Part shown: positions 48,701 to 61,100 of the stretch, in pieces
How the letters are laid out: each line of letters begins with the position of its first letter
Numbering within the stretch: position 1 is the first letter of the stretch
Source: Desmodesmus armatus
Taxonomy: Eukaryota; Chlorophyta; Chlorophyceae; Sphaeropleales; Scenedesmaceae
Assembly (NCBI GenBank): GCA_007449985.2
Contig: VIIQ02000133.1
Coordinates: 1 to 64,000, forward strand
Reading direction: 5' to 3'
Length of the DNA: 64,000 bases
Program-made: the position numbers and the translations under genes
Notes under the pieces: model-generated
The model's database searches: none
The model's input: the letters and a program-made list of their open reading frames with translations, nothing else
What the model was told of the DNA's origin: nothing

Positions 48701-51700
48701 TGGTCGCCTAAAAATCGCATCATGGACATGTTCCGCATCTGCACACTGTGCGCCCAACTATCGCAGACACTGTGGTATCGCCTTGGTTGCCACTGATGGC
48801 ACTGTGCAGACAAGCTGCTGCTGTTGAAAGGTTGCAGGTGCGAGCTAGCCAGAGGCTATTGCTCACTTGAACAGCTTGGTGTAGTAATCCATGTCCCACT
48901 CATCAAAGGCCAGACCCATCTCCTGCACATGACAGCAGTACAACGGATAAGCAGAAGGTGAGCGAGGATGCAGCATTCCCGCAAGCAAGCATTTGAGATG
49001 AGCTTGCGCAAAGAAAACCCAACCAGCGCACAGTTAAGGAATCTGCTTGAGGCTCAGCTACCGTCATAGATGGTCCGCACCGCCAAGGCGCAATTTGCAT
49101 TTGCACCATAGCTTCAGAGAGCTGGGATTAGCTGATGAGTCATCACCGCCTCGTACTGCAGCACAGACCAAAAACACATCATGCACTAGCACACAACCAC
49201 AAGCCTTGGTGTTCTGTGCTAGTGCACAGAACAACAAACCGACACACAGTGCCCTCAGTTCAGGTCTCCAAATTTTATCCGCACAGGTTTTGCCCTGCTA
49301 GGAAGATTGCGTTGTTTGATCATCCTCGGGCAACCAGCACACATAACACACGTCATTGCAAGAAGCAGGCCGTGCAATCAGCCAGCACGACAACATGGCA
49401 CAGCACGACACATTATCACAGCCAGTCGCAACAGTAGCCTCACGTGTACAGCTCAGCATGGGGAATGCTCAGATAATACGTGCGTTTGTGTTTGGTTTGT
49501 ATCATCACAGGCCACACGACAGCACACCATACCAAAAGCGACCAGCACAACACCAGCATCAACACATGTGTTCACATCTGCAAGAGACCAACCGCAACAG
49601 GGCAGCCGCTGCAGATAGAAGGACAACTTCCCGCCCATGGGTCAAAGAACTGGGCTCCATGCTTATCAGGATATGTGAACAGGGCAACTGTACTGCACAA
49701 TCACCGTGCATGCTACCCACTAGCTACCTCCATGGCATTGCAAACACTCAGGCCATGGTGGTCGCTAGCCATGGCATAGGCAGCAACCTTGCCTGCACAC
49801 AGGGGACAGGACAGGCCAGGTGCTCACCGAGTTGATCTCCTCAAGAGCTGCACGGCCCTTCTCCATGACTGGCACAGTGAACACAGGAGGCGGCACTGCA
49901 TCCACCTTGAAGGTCTGCGCAGGCTCTGTGTACACCTGCTCAGTCATGCGGTCATGCACCATGGCTGCAAACGCAGCCTTCTCCTCTGCTGTGAGGGCGC
50001 GCGTGCTGGTCAGCAGGTAGCGCCGGCTGGGCTCAAGGCGCACGACCTGCATGGGCCAGCACACACGTGCAGGACAAAAGGCGGGAAAGCCGCATGCATG
50101 GTCAGCACAGAGGCCAGCACAGGTGGGGGTTCAAACAGTAGTGTGCTGCAGCAGTATACAACGTGGCGGTAAGAGTCACATGTTTATGTGCTGTTGTCGC
50201 CGGACCAATCAATATGTGTGCGCTGTTGCCACTGGGACAGCGTTTGTGTGCTGTGGCGATCTGCAATGCTGTGGACAACAGCAGCAAAGTGCAGGACGCA
50301 CCTTGTCGAGGCCGACAGAGCTGCAGATGCTTGTGGCGTTGGTGGACCAAGCTGTGGAAAAGTTGGTGCGGGGCCCAACCTCCACAACGGTCTGTGTGGC
50401 CTCGCTGCCGTCAAAGATGCTGCCAGTGGTGAGCTGGTTGGGCTCAAAGGTCTCGCGCAGCAGCCTGCAGGAAACACAGCACAGGACAGCACATCGCAGG
50501 ACAAAGCACACAGTCAGGCATCCCACCAGTTCTCTTTTCCACACACGCAGCAGCATACAAGAGTTGCTGAGCTGTGGGGCAGTGCTGACAGCATGGCGAT
50601 CCGCAGGCGCAACAACCCCGTGGACACGGGCCTTCTCCAGCAGGTCGCAGGCTGCACAAACATGTGGCGAAGTGGCAGCGCAGGTTGCTGCTCTGTGTTG
50701 CTGTGCTGTCCATCAAAGCTTCCTTGGGCACCAGAGACCTTGCTGCCATGTCACCAACACAGACTGAATCCAATGCTGGAGTGTGGTATATCAATGCTAG
50801 AATCATTTAACATACTGCTGGAATCTACAAGTAGCAATGAAAAGTTGCAGTTGCTGCACGCACCATGCCATCTTCTCTGACTCATTGGCATCAAGGGGTG
50901 CGGCAACACCGATGTTGAAGCACAGCTCGCCATCGATAGAAGTAATGGCGTCAGTCACCTTGTGCTGGACCTGTGCAGGACAGCAATTCACCGGCACAGC
51001 AGTGCATGCTGGGTGAGAGCAGTAGAGACTGAGGATTGTGGCTGACATCTGAAGTCCCACATCAGATCAGGTTCAGGCTGCTGCAAGGAATTAGAGTTCA
51101 AGCAATGCACCACAGAGCCATCAACGCAATTGATCGAGTGGGTGGTGCCTCCGTGCTTCAAGCAATCAGTGGGCTCTTACCTTGTGCAGCAGGGTGGTGG
51201 CTGCTGCAGCGGCGAGGCCGGGGTAGCGGTACAGCTGGATCACCTCTGCACTGTTGCCCTGCAGCTTGCTGGTCACATCAGAAGTACTGACGGCCTGTGC
51301 ATGCAGTCAAAAGGTATGGAGGGTCAGCATCAGCAGGCGCAAGGGGCCAAGATCACTCCAAAGCAGCAACAGCAGCAGTGGCAGCATCAACAGACCAATC
51401 TCACCTCGCGGGGCTGTGAAGCCACATGGCAACGCGTCAATCCACGCTTCGTGGACACTGACCCGATGTGTACGCCTGCAGAAAGTCAGAGGAGTCGATT
51501 AGCGTTCCTGGGCGTTTGCTTCCGTGATCTCTTGCTGTCGAGCTGTCGTGGGCGGCTCACCTGACGCACAGCTGGCTGCCTGTCCATCATTCACAGTCTT
51601 GTGGGATGCACGGGATACTGTCCGGCGCCTGTGAGGGAAGATACATGCTCAGCATCGGCCAGGCGGGGGCATTGCTGCTACTGCTGCTACTGCTGCGCAG

Positions 51701-51783
51701 CCCTACCTGGCTGCTGTGGGCACCCTGATACCACCGACACTTCTGCATGGCAGTCTCGATGCGCTGATCTGGTTCTGAATCAT
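36713..51783 (-). CDS. PURL: Phosphoribosylformylglycinamidine synthase, organellar
   Basis: Catalyses FGAR + Gln + ATP to FGAM in purine synthesis (EC 6.3.5.3). Twenty-five minus-strand exons run from 51707-51783 to 36713-36983 and sum to 4265 bp. One restored base in exon 9 gives 1421 residues, about the plant length. The start (MIQNQISASRLPCRSVGGIR) and the Ser/Arg-rich sequence after it look like a plastid transit peptide. Signatures in order: VGPRTNFSTAWSTNATSICS, FDIAQSNSEHSRHWFFKGDL, HNFPCAVAPYPG, GDETMSVLEIWGAEYQENDC, HDISDGGIATTLLEM. The glutaminase domain follows with GGFSYADVLDSAKGW, the catalytic Cys in GICNGCQLMALLGW and the His/Glu of PHPERCF. Exon 9 lacks one C near 48622-48626 (GRDPTNVELFD breaks into a stop). 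Intron 20 (39053-40570) hosts two tRNA-Tyr genes and retroposons. Confidence 0.95.
39115..39216 (-). tRNA. tRNA-Tyr(GUA) with intron, inside a PURL intron
   Basis: Cloverleaf intact with anticodon GTA and a 30-nt intron. One D-stem pair is a G-U wobble (GAGT instead of GAGC). It lies in the same orientation as the host gene. Confidence 0.9.
39296..39500 (+). mobile_element. Two related retroposon-like units with TGAG/TGAC tails
   Basis: Two diverged tandem units (about 39300-39394 and 39395-39496) share GGGTCCC..GGCTT.CAT and GGCTGGGTC, and end TGTAACGAACA followed by (GTGA)n or (CTGA)n. The second starts TGGCGCCTTGAGTTAC, like the (ATC)n family, so they appear to be sister families with different tails. 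Confidence 0.55.
39549..39632 (+). mobile_element. 5'-truncated (ATC)n-tailed retroposon
   Basis: Starts GGCACGGTCGGCAGCTGATG, continues GGATGACAGGCCCCAACGTA and ends ACACAAATC(ATC)n. Confidence 0.65.
39652..40270 (-). repeat. Third copy of the tRNA-Tyr-bearing repeat
   Basis: Direct, diverged and shorter copy of the left arm (25846-26450), from GCAGGACACCCCACACAAGC to the tRNA-Tyr and TTGCAACCGGCGGA flank. The segment 39113-39300 is a partial further copy around another tRNA-Tyr. Confidence 0.8.
40086..40187 (-). tRNA. tRNA-Tyr(GUA) with intron, inside a PURL intron
   Basis: Intact cloverleaf with anticodon GTA and a 30-nt intron almost identical to the copy at 39115. All four tRNA-Tyr genes in the window keep a perfect acceptor stem. 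Confidence 0.92.
40336..40515 (+). mobile_element. (ATC)n-tailed retroposon with 32-bp target-site duplication
   Basis: The 116-bp insert (40368-40483) is flanked by identical 32-bp repeats at 40336-40367 and 40484-40515 (ACACACAACCC to GATGTC). The insert starts AGAGGTGGTGCCTTGTTAC and ends AACACAAATCATCATCATC. It sits about 55 bp from PURL exon 20. Confidence 0.92.
46425..47245. repeat. ~430-bp tandem duplication in PURL intron 10
   Basis: Two diverged units hold GCTGCTG..GATGA.CACCG, a CCACTCCCCTCC-like run, CATCCACCTCCATGCCCT and TTCCTGGCATTTAGTAGTAG. The last motif occurs twice within each unit in weaker form, so the structure is nested. Confidence 0.75.
48035..48138. mobile_element. 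104-bp MITE-like repeat, copy 1
   Basis: Starts GAGGCTCAGCTACCGTCATA and ends AGTCATCACCGCCTC, so the ends are a 5-bp inverted repeat GAGGC/GCCTC. Nearly identical to 49049-49152 in a neighbouring intron of the same gene. Confidence 0.65.
48356..48522 (-). repeat. Duplicated 3' end of PURL exon 9
   Basis: The exon end encoding DIVAAPLH with its donor (48484-48522, plus CATGCAGAGGTGCTGCCAC) recurs at about 48356-48390. A TTTGAGCAAGGAAAG motif is also duplicated beside each copy. Confidence 0.8.
49049..49152. mobile_element. 104-bp MITE-like repeat, copy 2
   Basis: Same length and ends as copy 1 with only a few substitutions. I see no clear target-site duplication at either copy. Confidence 0.65.
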
Positions 51784-53562
51784 GCTGGCTGGCCTGCTGG
51801 CTCACGGCACGTGGACGATCTGCGGAAAAGCTTTCACAACATGCTCAACAAGGCCACGGTCTCAACAAAGTCACCCGTAGTAGGGCGGGCAGGGAGGACC
51901 CCACCGACACTTGCAAGGGGAGTGCACGTTTTGACGCCAAAACGTGAAGCAGCAGAACCGTCACGAGTCACAATGCCCCAAAGAAAGCGCGTCCAATGGA
52001 CACGATCACACACTGATCTTTTCACGACTCGCCAGCAAGACTATCACAGCATTACACGCAAGCGTAGCCCCCTTGAGCTGGCACAGGTGGCCAACATCAG
52101 TCAGGATTGCATTGCTGTCCTATGTTGCCGCCAATCATGAGTGCCCGTCTCCCTGCGAGTGAGCCCTGATTACTCGAATCAATTCATGCAGCTGGCGATG
52201 CAGGGCTCAAGGGAGGTCCCCAGGTATCTGGCTGTCACATTGTGCTGGGCAAGGGTGGCCCCCTTTGGCACCTTGTTGCACACTCCATTGGTTGTGCCTC
52301 TGTAGACTGTCGCACTCTACTTGCCAGAGCTTGACGAGCGGCCTAGCCAGCCTGGCCTAGCCACAAACAGGGAAGCAAAGCTCAGCACGCAGCAGTAGCA
52401 AAGCAGCAGCTCAGCAAAGCCAAGCTGCGCATCCAGACTGACACAGCTGACATGTGCAGCGGTCCCCTCGCCCCGAACTGCACATCAGGGCTACGTGATG
52501 CATGGATGTGTCGCGTAGGACTCTGCCACAGCGTGCACGGTCCCCCCCCCCCTTGCCCCCCCTACCCCCCCCCCCCCCCACACACACACACACACATTTC
52601 CGAAGCGTCTGCAGACAGTGCTTGGCATGCTGGGGCTAGGGGAGTGGGCTTTGATGAGCGCACTGAACAGAGAAACAGCCAAATGGGCCGGAAGCACTGC
52701 AGTGGCACTGGTATGCTGTAGCACACCATGGAGGTGTAAAGGTTCCACTCCCCTGCTACCTGGCCGGGCACTGGGCTCACCCTTGGGTAGGGGTATCAGC
52801 ATCTTTCACTGGAGGTCCCTCAAGAGCTAACTTTGCATGGCTTTTGTGCATGTGGCCAGCTGGTGAGTTTTGCACCCCCCCCCCCCACACACACACACAC
52901 ACACACCACCACCACCACCACCACCAAAGCAGAAAAGCTGTGCCTCGCGGCCTGAGCAGCATTTCAAGCTGTGCCCGTTGTGGGGGTACTGGTAGGGGTA
53001 ACCACAGCCTGCATGTGCAGTGCAGCAGTGCAGTGGCAGCACAAACATCAAAACATTCAAGCACGAGCCTGCATTGGTGCTGGGGCCCCAGCGTTGTGAT
53101 GCTGCTTAGCCTGCTGGGTGAGACTTGTAGTTGTGAAACAGGAACAGGCTGTCGGCAAAACTAGTGAGGTTTTGTTATCCTGAGAAATGATGCGCCGCAG
53201 CAATGCTGAGCTCCTTGACCCCTGCTTGAGCCCAGGCCTAGGCATCTATGAGTCAGCATGCAGGATGACAGCATCGCGCACAGATACTGCAATCTTGAGG
53301 TGAGGGATCAACCAAAGAATGTTGAGAACCAGAAAGCTTACAAACAGTCAAGCAGCAGGGTGTAGCAGGGTGTAGGGTTGGCACCAAAAGGCCCGGGCCC
53401 CCTCAGCCGTTAACGACCACCAAGACGGCAATTTTTTATGACTGACTTACTGCAACCACAATTGAAGCTCTCACAGCGTCTGGAACGTTGTGCGTGATTC
53501 CCGTCAAGGCAAACTTTGACTTTGTGTCCGGCGCTGCAAGCGGCTCTATCCAGAATCACAGC
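51784..53562. other. Divergent region between PURL and the secreted-protein gene
   Basis: 1.8 kb containing both promoters. C runs and CA runs lie at about 52540-52595 and 52877-52925. No exon I can support. Confidence 0.4.
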
Positions 53563-54520
53563 ATGCAGACAGGGTTTCTGGTATGTCTGCTACTTATCTC
53601 AGGTAAGTCTGTGGCTGGATAGGCCGAAACATCATGGATTACGAAAGACGTATGCTGATATATGCAAATGGTCGCCGTCACAGGCTGCCTCCAGCACCTC
53701 GCAGTCGCGATCATACTTTCAGACCACTTTCAACAGTTTGCGGCCTCTGCCAGCTGTGCATCGTCAAGCTTTGGGCCCAGATGCGTTCACGGTCACATGT
53801 CACCGAAGGTGCCGGATGCACATGGCAACGAGCATGCTCCAGATTTGGCATAACAGACCTCTATGAGGCCTATATAACACTGCTGTAGGGACCGTTGTGT
53901 CTCCCTGGCGAAATTTGAAGGGCGCTGGTTGACCAGATGGGTGTAACCTCCCATTGTGTATTTGTGTGCATTTCAGCCTGGCATCAAGCATGCAAACAAC
54001 ATGCAGTGTCTTTGTGTATGCTTCGTGTGCAGGACTCATCCTTGGAGCAGGCAGGCAGGTCCTAGCAGAGGGTCAGCCTGAGCTGCTTGCAGGCCGTTTG
54101 CCCCAAAGGGAGCCAGCACACAGGCGGCAGCTGATGCAAAACATTCAGCACGACATGGCAAACCTTCTCAGGCAAGCATCAGTAGCAGATGCACGTTCCC
54201 GCATCAGGTCTGCAGTCGACGCTGGCGGCGAGAGGGAGATGGTGGCCGGAGCGTCCCAGTCCGGTCGCAACGTGCCCCTGCGCCGTGCGATGCTGCAGTC
54301 TGGTTCCAGCAGCCTCACAGATGCGCTGAGGGCGGTACAGCAGCAGGACAGGTCTGCTGCATCGAGTGCCATGATCAGGCGTGCTGTGACTGGCGAAATG
54401 GATGTTGGGGAGGCCATTTCAGGGGCACAAACCACGTCCAGGGCTGGCAACTTGGTTTCAACCGTGTCTGCTGAGAGGGCTGCTGGCCGTGCTACTGCAC
54501 AGGGCCGCGCCCTGCCTTGA
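53563..54520 (+). CDS. Small predicted secreted protein, unknown function
   Basis: I do not recognise this gene. Two exons, 53563-53602 and 54033-54520, join in phase 1 (donor GTAAGT, acceptor GTGCAG) to give 175 residues. The join creates a continuous hydrophobic N-terminus (MQTGFLVCLLLISGLILGAG, then a hydrophilic sequence), which looks like a signal peptide or anchor split by the intron. The rest is hydrophilic and helical, rich in Ala, Arg, Ser and Gln, for example MQNIQHDMANLLRQASVADA and LTDALRAVQQQDRSAASSAM. It has no cysteines after the signal and no catalytic motif. It is divergent from PURL. The two-exon model rests only on splice consensus and the signal-like join. Confidence 0.55.
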
Positions 54521-57500
54521 AGCAGTGGACAACAGCCCGCAACACTCAGTTGTCAGCACCGTCTCTGAGTTGGAGTGGGGCTCGCAAAAGTGTCCAGATT
54601 CCGAGCTGTGTGCAACACTGCGCGTGCATCCTGCACATGCATGGCTTGTCGCCGTCGCCAGTCTCATGCAGTGGCTGAGGTATCCTGTGTAGGCACGTAG
54701 TTTTCGCTCGGCTGTGGTGTCGTCAGAGCAAGTGGTTTGCGGTTGTTGCGTTGACAGCTGGCCAGCCGCGCACCACGTGCACATCTGTGTTTGATGGTAG
54801 TACGTCTTGCTGGGGTGCAGCTCACATCAGGGTGGTACAGTACCAGGCTACCGCAGTCATTGATTGCTTCAGTTTGCATGTCGCAGGTGTTTCGTGACCT
54901 CAATTCAGGCACACTTGATTCAGCGCACCTCTGCAGGTGTTTGCTGTGAATGCATGCGCAACAGCCGCTGGTGGGGTTGGGTGGGGTTGGGCCCGCTTTG
55001 CCATTGCCCCTGGTGCCAATCTGGGGCCCCACCTGCAGAGTTTGCCTGTTTCTATTGCCTGCACAGACAGGCTTGATCAGCGGTGTCTAGGGCAACTTGC
55101 CCATGTACAGGCGCTGTTGCAGTCGGCCCTGGGGTGCAGGTGTATTGCCTCTTGGGGCTTTTCAAGGGGGTTTGGGCCGGCCATGTAGGTATGAGTGGTG
55201 CTTCTGTGTTGTGACCTGCGCTTGTTGCTTTTGGCAAGGCAACTTGCTTGTGGGCCTGGCCCAGTGCTCCAAGCAGTGCATGTTTTGAGCTGACGCAGCT
55301 GGGTCAGTTTGCTGGCAATCGAAGAGTGTGAGTGTGTGTACAATATGACTGTTGCCGTCTGATGCTGTGGGGTGCTCTTTTATTGTGTGGCTTTGCAGGG
55401 AGCTCTGTTTGTGGGGGTTGTGACTACATGCTGACTTTGCAGGCTGGGTGCTTTGTCTTTATTGTTTTGACTGCAGGCTGTGCGGGGGACTGTATCTATG
55501 TGTGAGTGCTGCTGGCTTGGCATTTGGGCAGGTTGTGGTGTTTTTTTTACACATGGGCAGGTTGTGTTGGCATGCGTGCAGGGAACAACATGGCTGCTGC
55601 TTTTTCTCACCTTCTTTCTTTTTGGACCTCAGCGACAATGCTGTGCCTAAGCACCTCTGTAGTGGGCATGCAGCTGTATGCTACTGTCACTCTGTAGTGG
55701 GCATGCAGCTGTATGCTACTGTCATGCCAGCTGGTCACTGTGATCACGCCTGCGCGGGTGTCAGCCTCCAGCATATGTTGCCGTGGTTGCGCTGATGTTT
55801 TGTGCATGGCACCTGCGGCACTTGGTTGCTTGCTCTCCTTTATCCAGCATCCTTCGAGCCTCGCACACATTGCGGCTGCAACCACGCACCCTTTGGCAGA
55901 TCAATCTGGCAAGCATCTCCCTCCACCATGCACCAGGCTGGGCTGTCACCAGGTACCCTAGGCGCCCCATACACTCCAGGCGTTGCGCTTGGTCCACGCT
56001 CAATGCATTCCTCTCGTCTTTCATCATCGCGGCACTTGCATGGCTGGCTTGTGATCAAGTGTGCAGTCAAACTGCGTTTGGCACTTGCATGTCTGGGTGC
56101 TGAGGATCACGCGTCAGCCTTGTGGCATTACCCGCTGCTTTCTCTTTTGCATGCAGTACACCCCACCTTGCCCTGCTTTCTCTTAGTCGCTGGCTGTGCT
56201 TATGGCCACACCACACCATGTGCCTTGCTGCCGTATGCCCAACAGCCCGGGACTGTCCTTTTTCGTATGCCACCTGACCCTCAGGGTTTCACGCCATCCA
56301 TCCATCAATGCAGGTTGGGTTTTTTGTTGCTGTGCTTGTTTGGGTTTTGTCTACTGAGGGTTTAGGCTGATGCCTGACCTTCCGCTGATCTGCAGACCGG
56401 ACTTGTGCTGATTCCAGTTGAGAGGAGAGGGGTTACAATCAAGCAGGGGTTCAGACTTGGGTGTGGGAGCTGTCTTTGTTTGTCGCAAAACGCATGCCAA
56501 GCCGCTGTGGTGGCACCTGCTGGCCAAACCCTCCAAGCCAGCAGTTGGGTTCATTGCATCCAGCTGCAAGCTGCTGTTGTTCAGTATGACTTGGGGCACT
56601 CTCTTTTTTCTCGCACGGCAGCATGGAGAGGGGGTGCTGGGTGATTGTTGCTCTGCCTGGGTGCTTTTGCCACCTAGTGCAGAGCTCAATAGATGCATGG
56701 CCTTGGCTGATCAGTTTTTTTCTCGTATCGACAAATCTTCATTATGGGTAGACAGCCGCTCAGGAGTGAGGTGTCATGCCAAGCCCTGTGCACTGCCTGC
56801 CCTTCTTGCAGCGGGCCTGGATTGGTGGTGTGTAGTGTCTTCTTTTGTCAGCTTGAAGTATGTGCACTGTGCATGCATGCATGTGCACAGCCACTCCCTG
56901 TACATTAGCAGCTTGCTGGTCTTGAATAAGTGCTCCCAAAAGGGGCCCATGGCGGTGTTTTTTGCAAGTGATGTCTGTAGGGCGCTGTGCAAGGCGCGCT
57001 GAGGTCACGCTGCTTGGGTTTCACATCTTCACAGCTCACGGGCCGGATGTCAAGTCTGCTGCTTTGCTGATGCGCTTGCGGCAGGACTGTTTGTGTGTGG
57101 TGGGGGGGGGGTCTGTTCACTCTGGTGTGCTCTTCCCTGGGGGAGAAACCTGGGGTGTGGGTTGCACGTTGTGAGTCACACGTGCCACGTGTGTGCGCAG
57201 GAGGCGGTACCTGGCATGGTGATCACTGACGTAGGCTACCGCTGTGGTCTTTATCCTGGTTGTTGTACTGCATGTGAGTATGACACTGCCAAGGGCATGC
57301 GTGGTGCTTCCAGAATCGTTGCGCACATGTTGTGTGCAGGATTGTTTGTCCGCTCAGTGCAGCCTGCCGAGTGCTGCCAAGTCAAGCTTTTGGTTCCCCA
57401 CTTGCTAGCACATCAAGCGTATGCAGTTGGGCTGTAGCTTGAACTGCAGAGGCGTCTAAAGTCCAGGCTGGACTGTCTTAGACCTCATGCTGTCAGAGCC

Positions 57501-58152
57501 TGCTATGTTTGCTTGCTGTCTTTGCCAGACGGCAATCGCCATGCCTTATGTCGACGGCAGAGGCAATCAGTTGGGAGCATGCTTGATGAAGCCTAGCTGG
57601 GTTGGCTGAGGCTGTAGGACGGTCATTGACTGTGTCATGTGAGTGTAACATTACTACTACTTGGGGCCGCACAGCAGCAGCAAAAACGTCAGCACAGCCC
57701 TGCAAATTGTGTTACAAGGACGCCGGAGGCCGCACAAGGTCCCTTGAAGCTGACGCTTGCTGCAGGCACAGCTAGCATGATAGCTAGCGCCTGAAAATGC
57801 GTGTGCCTGTAACTACTTACACCCAGCAGGTAAAGGGTTGAAGCAGCCGCTTGTGCAGCAGCATCACGTGATACAGCACCGTATTGGTGCTCCCAACACA
57901 TAAAGTATTCAACAATCACATGAGTCAGCTTATGGGGCTAGTCACGTGCTCATGTCGATGTCTATGCACTGCCGGCCTCCAAGCACATTTGCTGCAGACA
58001 CCCCGCAATATCGCAACTTCAAACTCAAAGCGGCACAAACTTGAGCACTGGCTGCAGTACAGGAGAGCTCAGTGAGTGACTTCAGCTGCAGCTGGTCATC
58101 CACACAGGCAAGGGGCCCTACTGCGTTGACCAGACAAACACAGGCGCTCGCG
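54521..58152. other. Long region without a supported gene
   Basis: 3.6 kb, T/G-rich on the plus strand, with scattered short frames of poor quality. A 35-bp tandem duplication (GTAGTGGGCATGCAGCTGTA) lies at about 55660-55727. It may hold a long 3' UTR of the secreted-protein gene or non-coding RNA. Confidence 0.4.
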
Positions 58153-61100
58153 TCAGCACCCCTGGGGCTGCTGCCGCTGCATAAGCAGCCCCGGCATGAC
58201 CCCAGACTGCCGCACAGCAGGGGGCACTTGAGCAATGGTGATCTCACCAAACATGTCACTTGTGGCTGCTGTTGTCTGGCCTGCAGGTGATGATGGCTGA
58301 TCTTGTTTGCTTGCTCCGGCTGCGGCCGCTGCAGCCGGCTGCTGAGTGGCGGGTGCTGTCGCATCACCAGCTGCAAGCAAGCAACGGACAACGGCAAGGT
58401 AGCAAAACGGAAACTGTAAGCGCCGGCATCATGTGGTATGTCAGCATGCAATAAGCTAACGCACCCAGTTTAGGGTCTGAAGGTTAGCGGTAAGGTAGGT
58501 GTGAAGTTCAACCTGTGCAGAAGCTTTCTCTAGGAGCTGATACAGGAATGCTGACTGAATCACTTTGTTTCAAATCATGCTCGTCCTACTAACCAGCACA
58601 TTCCGTCCAGCATACTCAAATCCAGCATGACTGGCCACCCTGGTGTTGCTGCGCCTATGACTGTGGCACCACGAGTGGGGCGTGGCTGAGGCCAAAGGGC
58701 ATTGCATTCATGCAGATAAGGACGTATTGCTCGTTTCCGTACAAGCTGCTGACGCGCTGAATGGGGCCACTAAAAAAAGAATGGGGCCACTAGACGTGTT
58801 AGCGCCCCTGACATGCTGCTCAGACCAAACCCACTGACGAAGGGCTGGCTGCCATGCACTTGAGCTACTTGGCTGTTGCATCCGTGATGCTGCTCTGGTG
58901 TTGACTCATCAACATAGGTCTCCTGCTGACTCATCAACTGCTCTGTTGCTGACTCACCGCTGGCGTCAGCACTCTCACCTGTACTGCTGAACAGTTCTAC
59001 AGCACCTGCCCTGCTGCCCTGGTGCTGACTCATTGCTGGCGTAGGTTTGGGTTTTACTTCAGGTTTGGGTTCAGGTTCAAGCCTGAGCCCTCAACCCGGA
59101 AACACTCACCTGTACTGCTGAATAGCCCCACAGCACCTCCCCTGCTGCGCCCCCTGCGAGCTCGCGCACCCCTCTTCGCACCACCCACAGACAGCTGCTG
59201 TTGCTGTTCCTGCTGAGCCGGCTGCTGCTGCTGCGGTGGCTGTGTAGGCCGCAAGGAATCTGCTTGAACAGCTTCTCCAGCTACTGCTAGCTGCCTCCTG
59301 TCTGCCGTTGAGGCCAGAGCCAGCAGGCTGCCGCTGTAGCTGTCAGGGGCGCACACAACTCTTGGGGGACCCAGCGACCCTGCGGTACAGAAGGTGTGGA
59401 GCAAGGGTGATCCAGCGCGGGGGTGGGGATGCAGCGCGATGTTCGACTGGATTACCGGCTCCAACTGCCACACCTTGTGGTTCTTGCTGTCGGCAGGACT
59501 CAATCAGAGCCCATGCGCCGATTAAACCCTGTGTACCTCAGATCGCGTGCAGTAGCCGATTGCAGCAGCAAGCGCAGCGAATCAAACAGCACATCCGAGC
59601 TTTCCTACCTTGCTGCAAGGCTGGCGCATCCAGCGTGTAGACGCGTAGGCAGTTGTCCCGCCCCACCACCACCAGCTGCTGCTCCTGCAGCCCTCCAGCA
59701 CTACTGCCGGCACTACTGGCTGCTGCCATCCACACTGCATCATACACAGGGCCCTCCAGCTGCTGCTGCAGTAAGGGCCTGCCTAGCAGCCGGACATCCT
59801 GTAGGACCAGCTGCCCTTGCTTGCTGATGCTGCTGACACACAGGGGTTGCTGAGGCAGCCAAGAGACTGTACTGCCCATCTGGCCAGCGTGTACCTGCAT
59901 AAATACAAAAACTGCGATACTGTGAAGGTACACTCTCACTGGGCTGCTGAGCTTTATGGAACAGCCGCATCCATAGCGGCGACAGTCAGTCATGACAGCA
60001 CATGCATGCTTGTGATGTGGGCTGGCACCTGGCCCTACTGATCGCATGGCAGAGTGATTCATGCGCCCTGCCTACAGTGGCTAAGTGTCGCCTCCAGTCT
60101 GGGCCGTACTGGCGACAACTGCAGCCGACAGCAGGCGCAATAGCACACAGCAGCAAGACATCCAAGCACCACACGTGCAGCCCCCTGACAACAACCCCAG
60201 GGGCTGACGCTATTGTGACGCTTGGCCAAAACGAACGCGCGCGCAGAGGGGGTGAGAGCATCACGCTCCCACACACTTGCCTCACCTGCACAGCGGCCAC
60301 TTCAGTAAGTGCCTGCCGGCTGGCATCCCACAGCCTCAGCACACCGTCAGAACACGTAGCAGCAGCCCAGTGGGTCTCAGGGCACACCGACACCCCAAAG
60401 ATGTAGGAGGGAGCAGCAGCCTCGCCATCAGCACTGCCCTCACTCCTGGCATCTGATGAGTCATCTCCCTCTTCGCCGCTGCTGCCTGCATCCGCAGCGC
60501 TGTTACCACCATCTGCCTCCTTGCTGTCGCTGTCGTTCGCATGGACGCCAGATGTCGGATGCGACTGACTGCTGCTGCTAGTTGGGTCCAGCCCACTGCT
60601 GGTGGTGCTGCTGCTGTTGGGGTGGTTGGGATTCAAAGGGTCCTGCTGCTGTCTACTGCTCGACTGCAATCCAGCTGCCGGTTGCTGCTGCTGGTGTGGC
60701 TGTTGTTGCTGTTGTTGCTGCGTGGGGAAGCCTGCTAGAGCTGCTGCAAAGGCAGGGGAGCTTGATAGCCTTGGTAACGGGGCAGACTGCTGCAGGAGCT
60801 GACCCCCTGCCAGATCCCAGAGGTACAGGGACTCGCCACTGGCTGTTAGTAACAGCCTAGCAGCGCTACCGCTGTTTGCTGCTACTGGGTTGGCGGTTGT
60901 GCGTTCAAGCTGCTGCTGGCCAGCTCTGCTGCTGCATGGTGCACCTGCTGCTGTGGATGGAGCGCTGGGGGGTGTGGGGCATCTGGCAGGAAGTGAACTG
61001 CATACACTTCCTCTGGGTGACCTGACAACACTGCTAGCTCAGTGCCTGCAAGGAAGATGTTGACAGAGAAACAGCAACCCCACACCTTGCGGAATGTCAC

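Noticed and set aside
36713..51783. PURL as a pseudogene because of the exon 9 stop
   Set aside because: All other 24 exons are intact with correct splice sites, the error is one base in a C run, and the active-site residues are kept.
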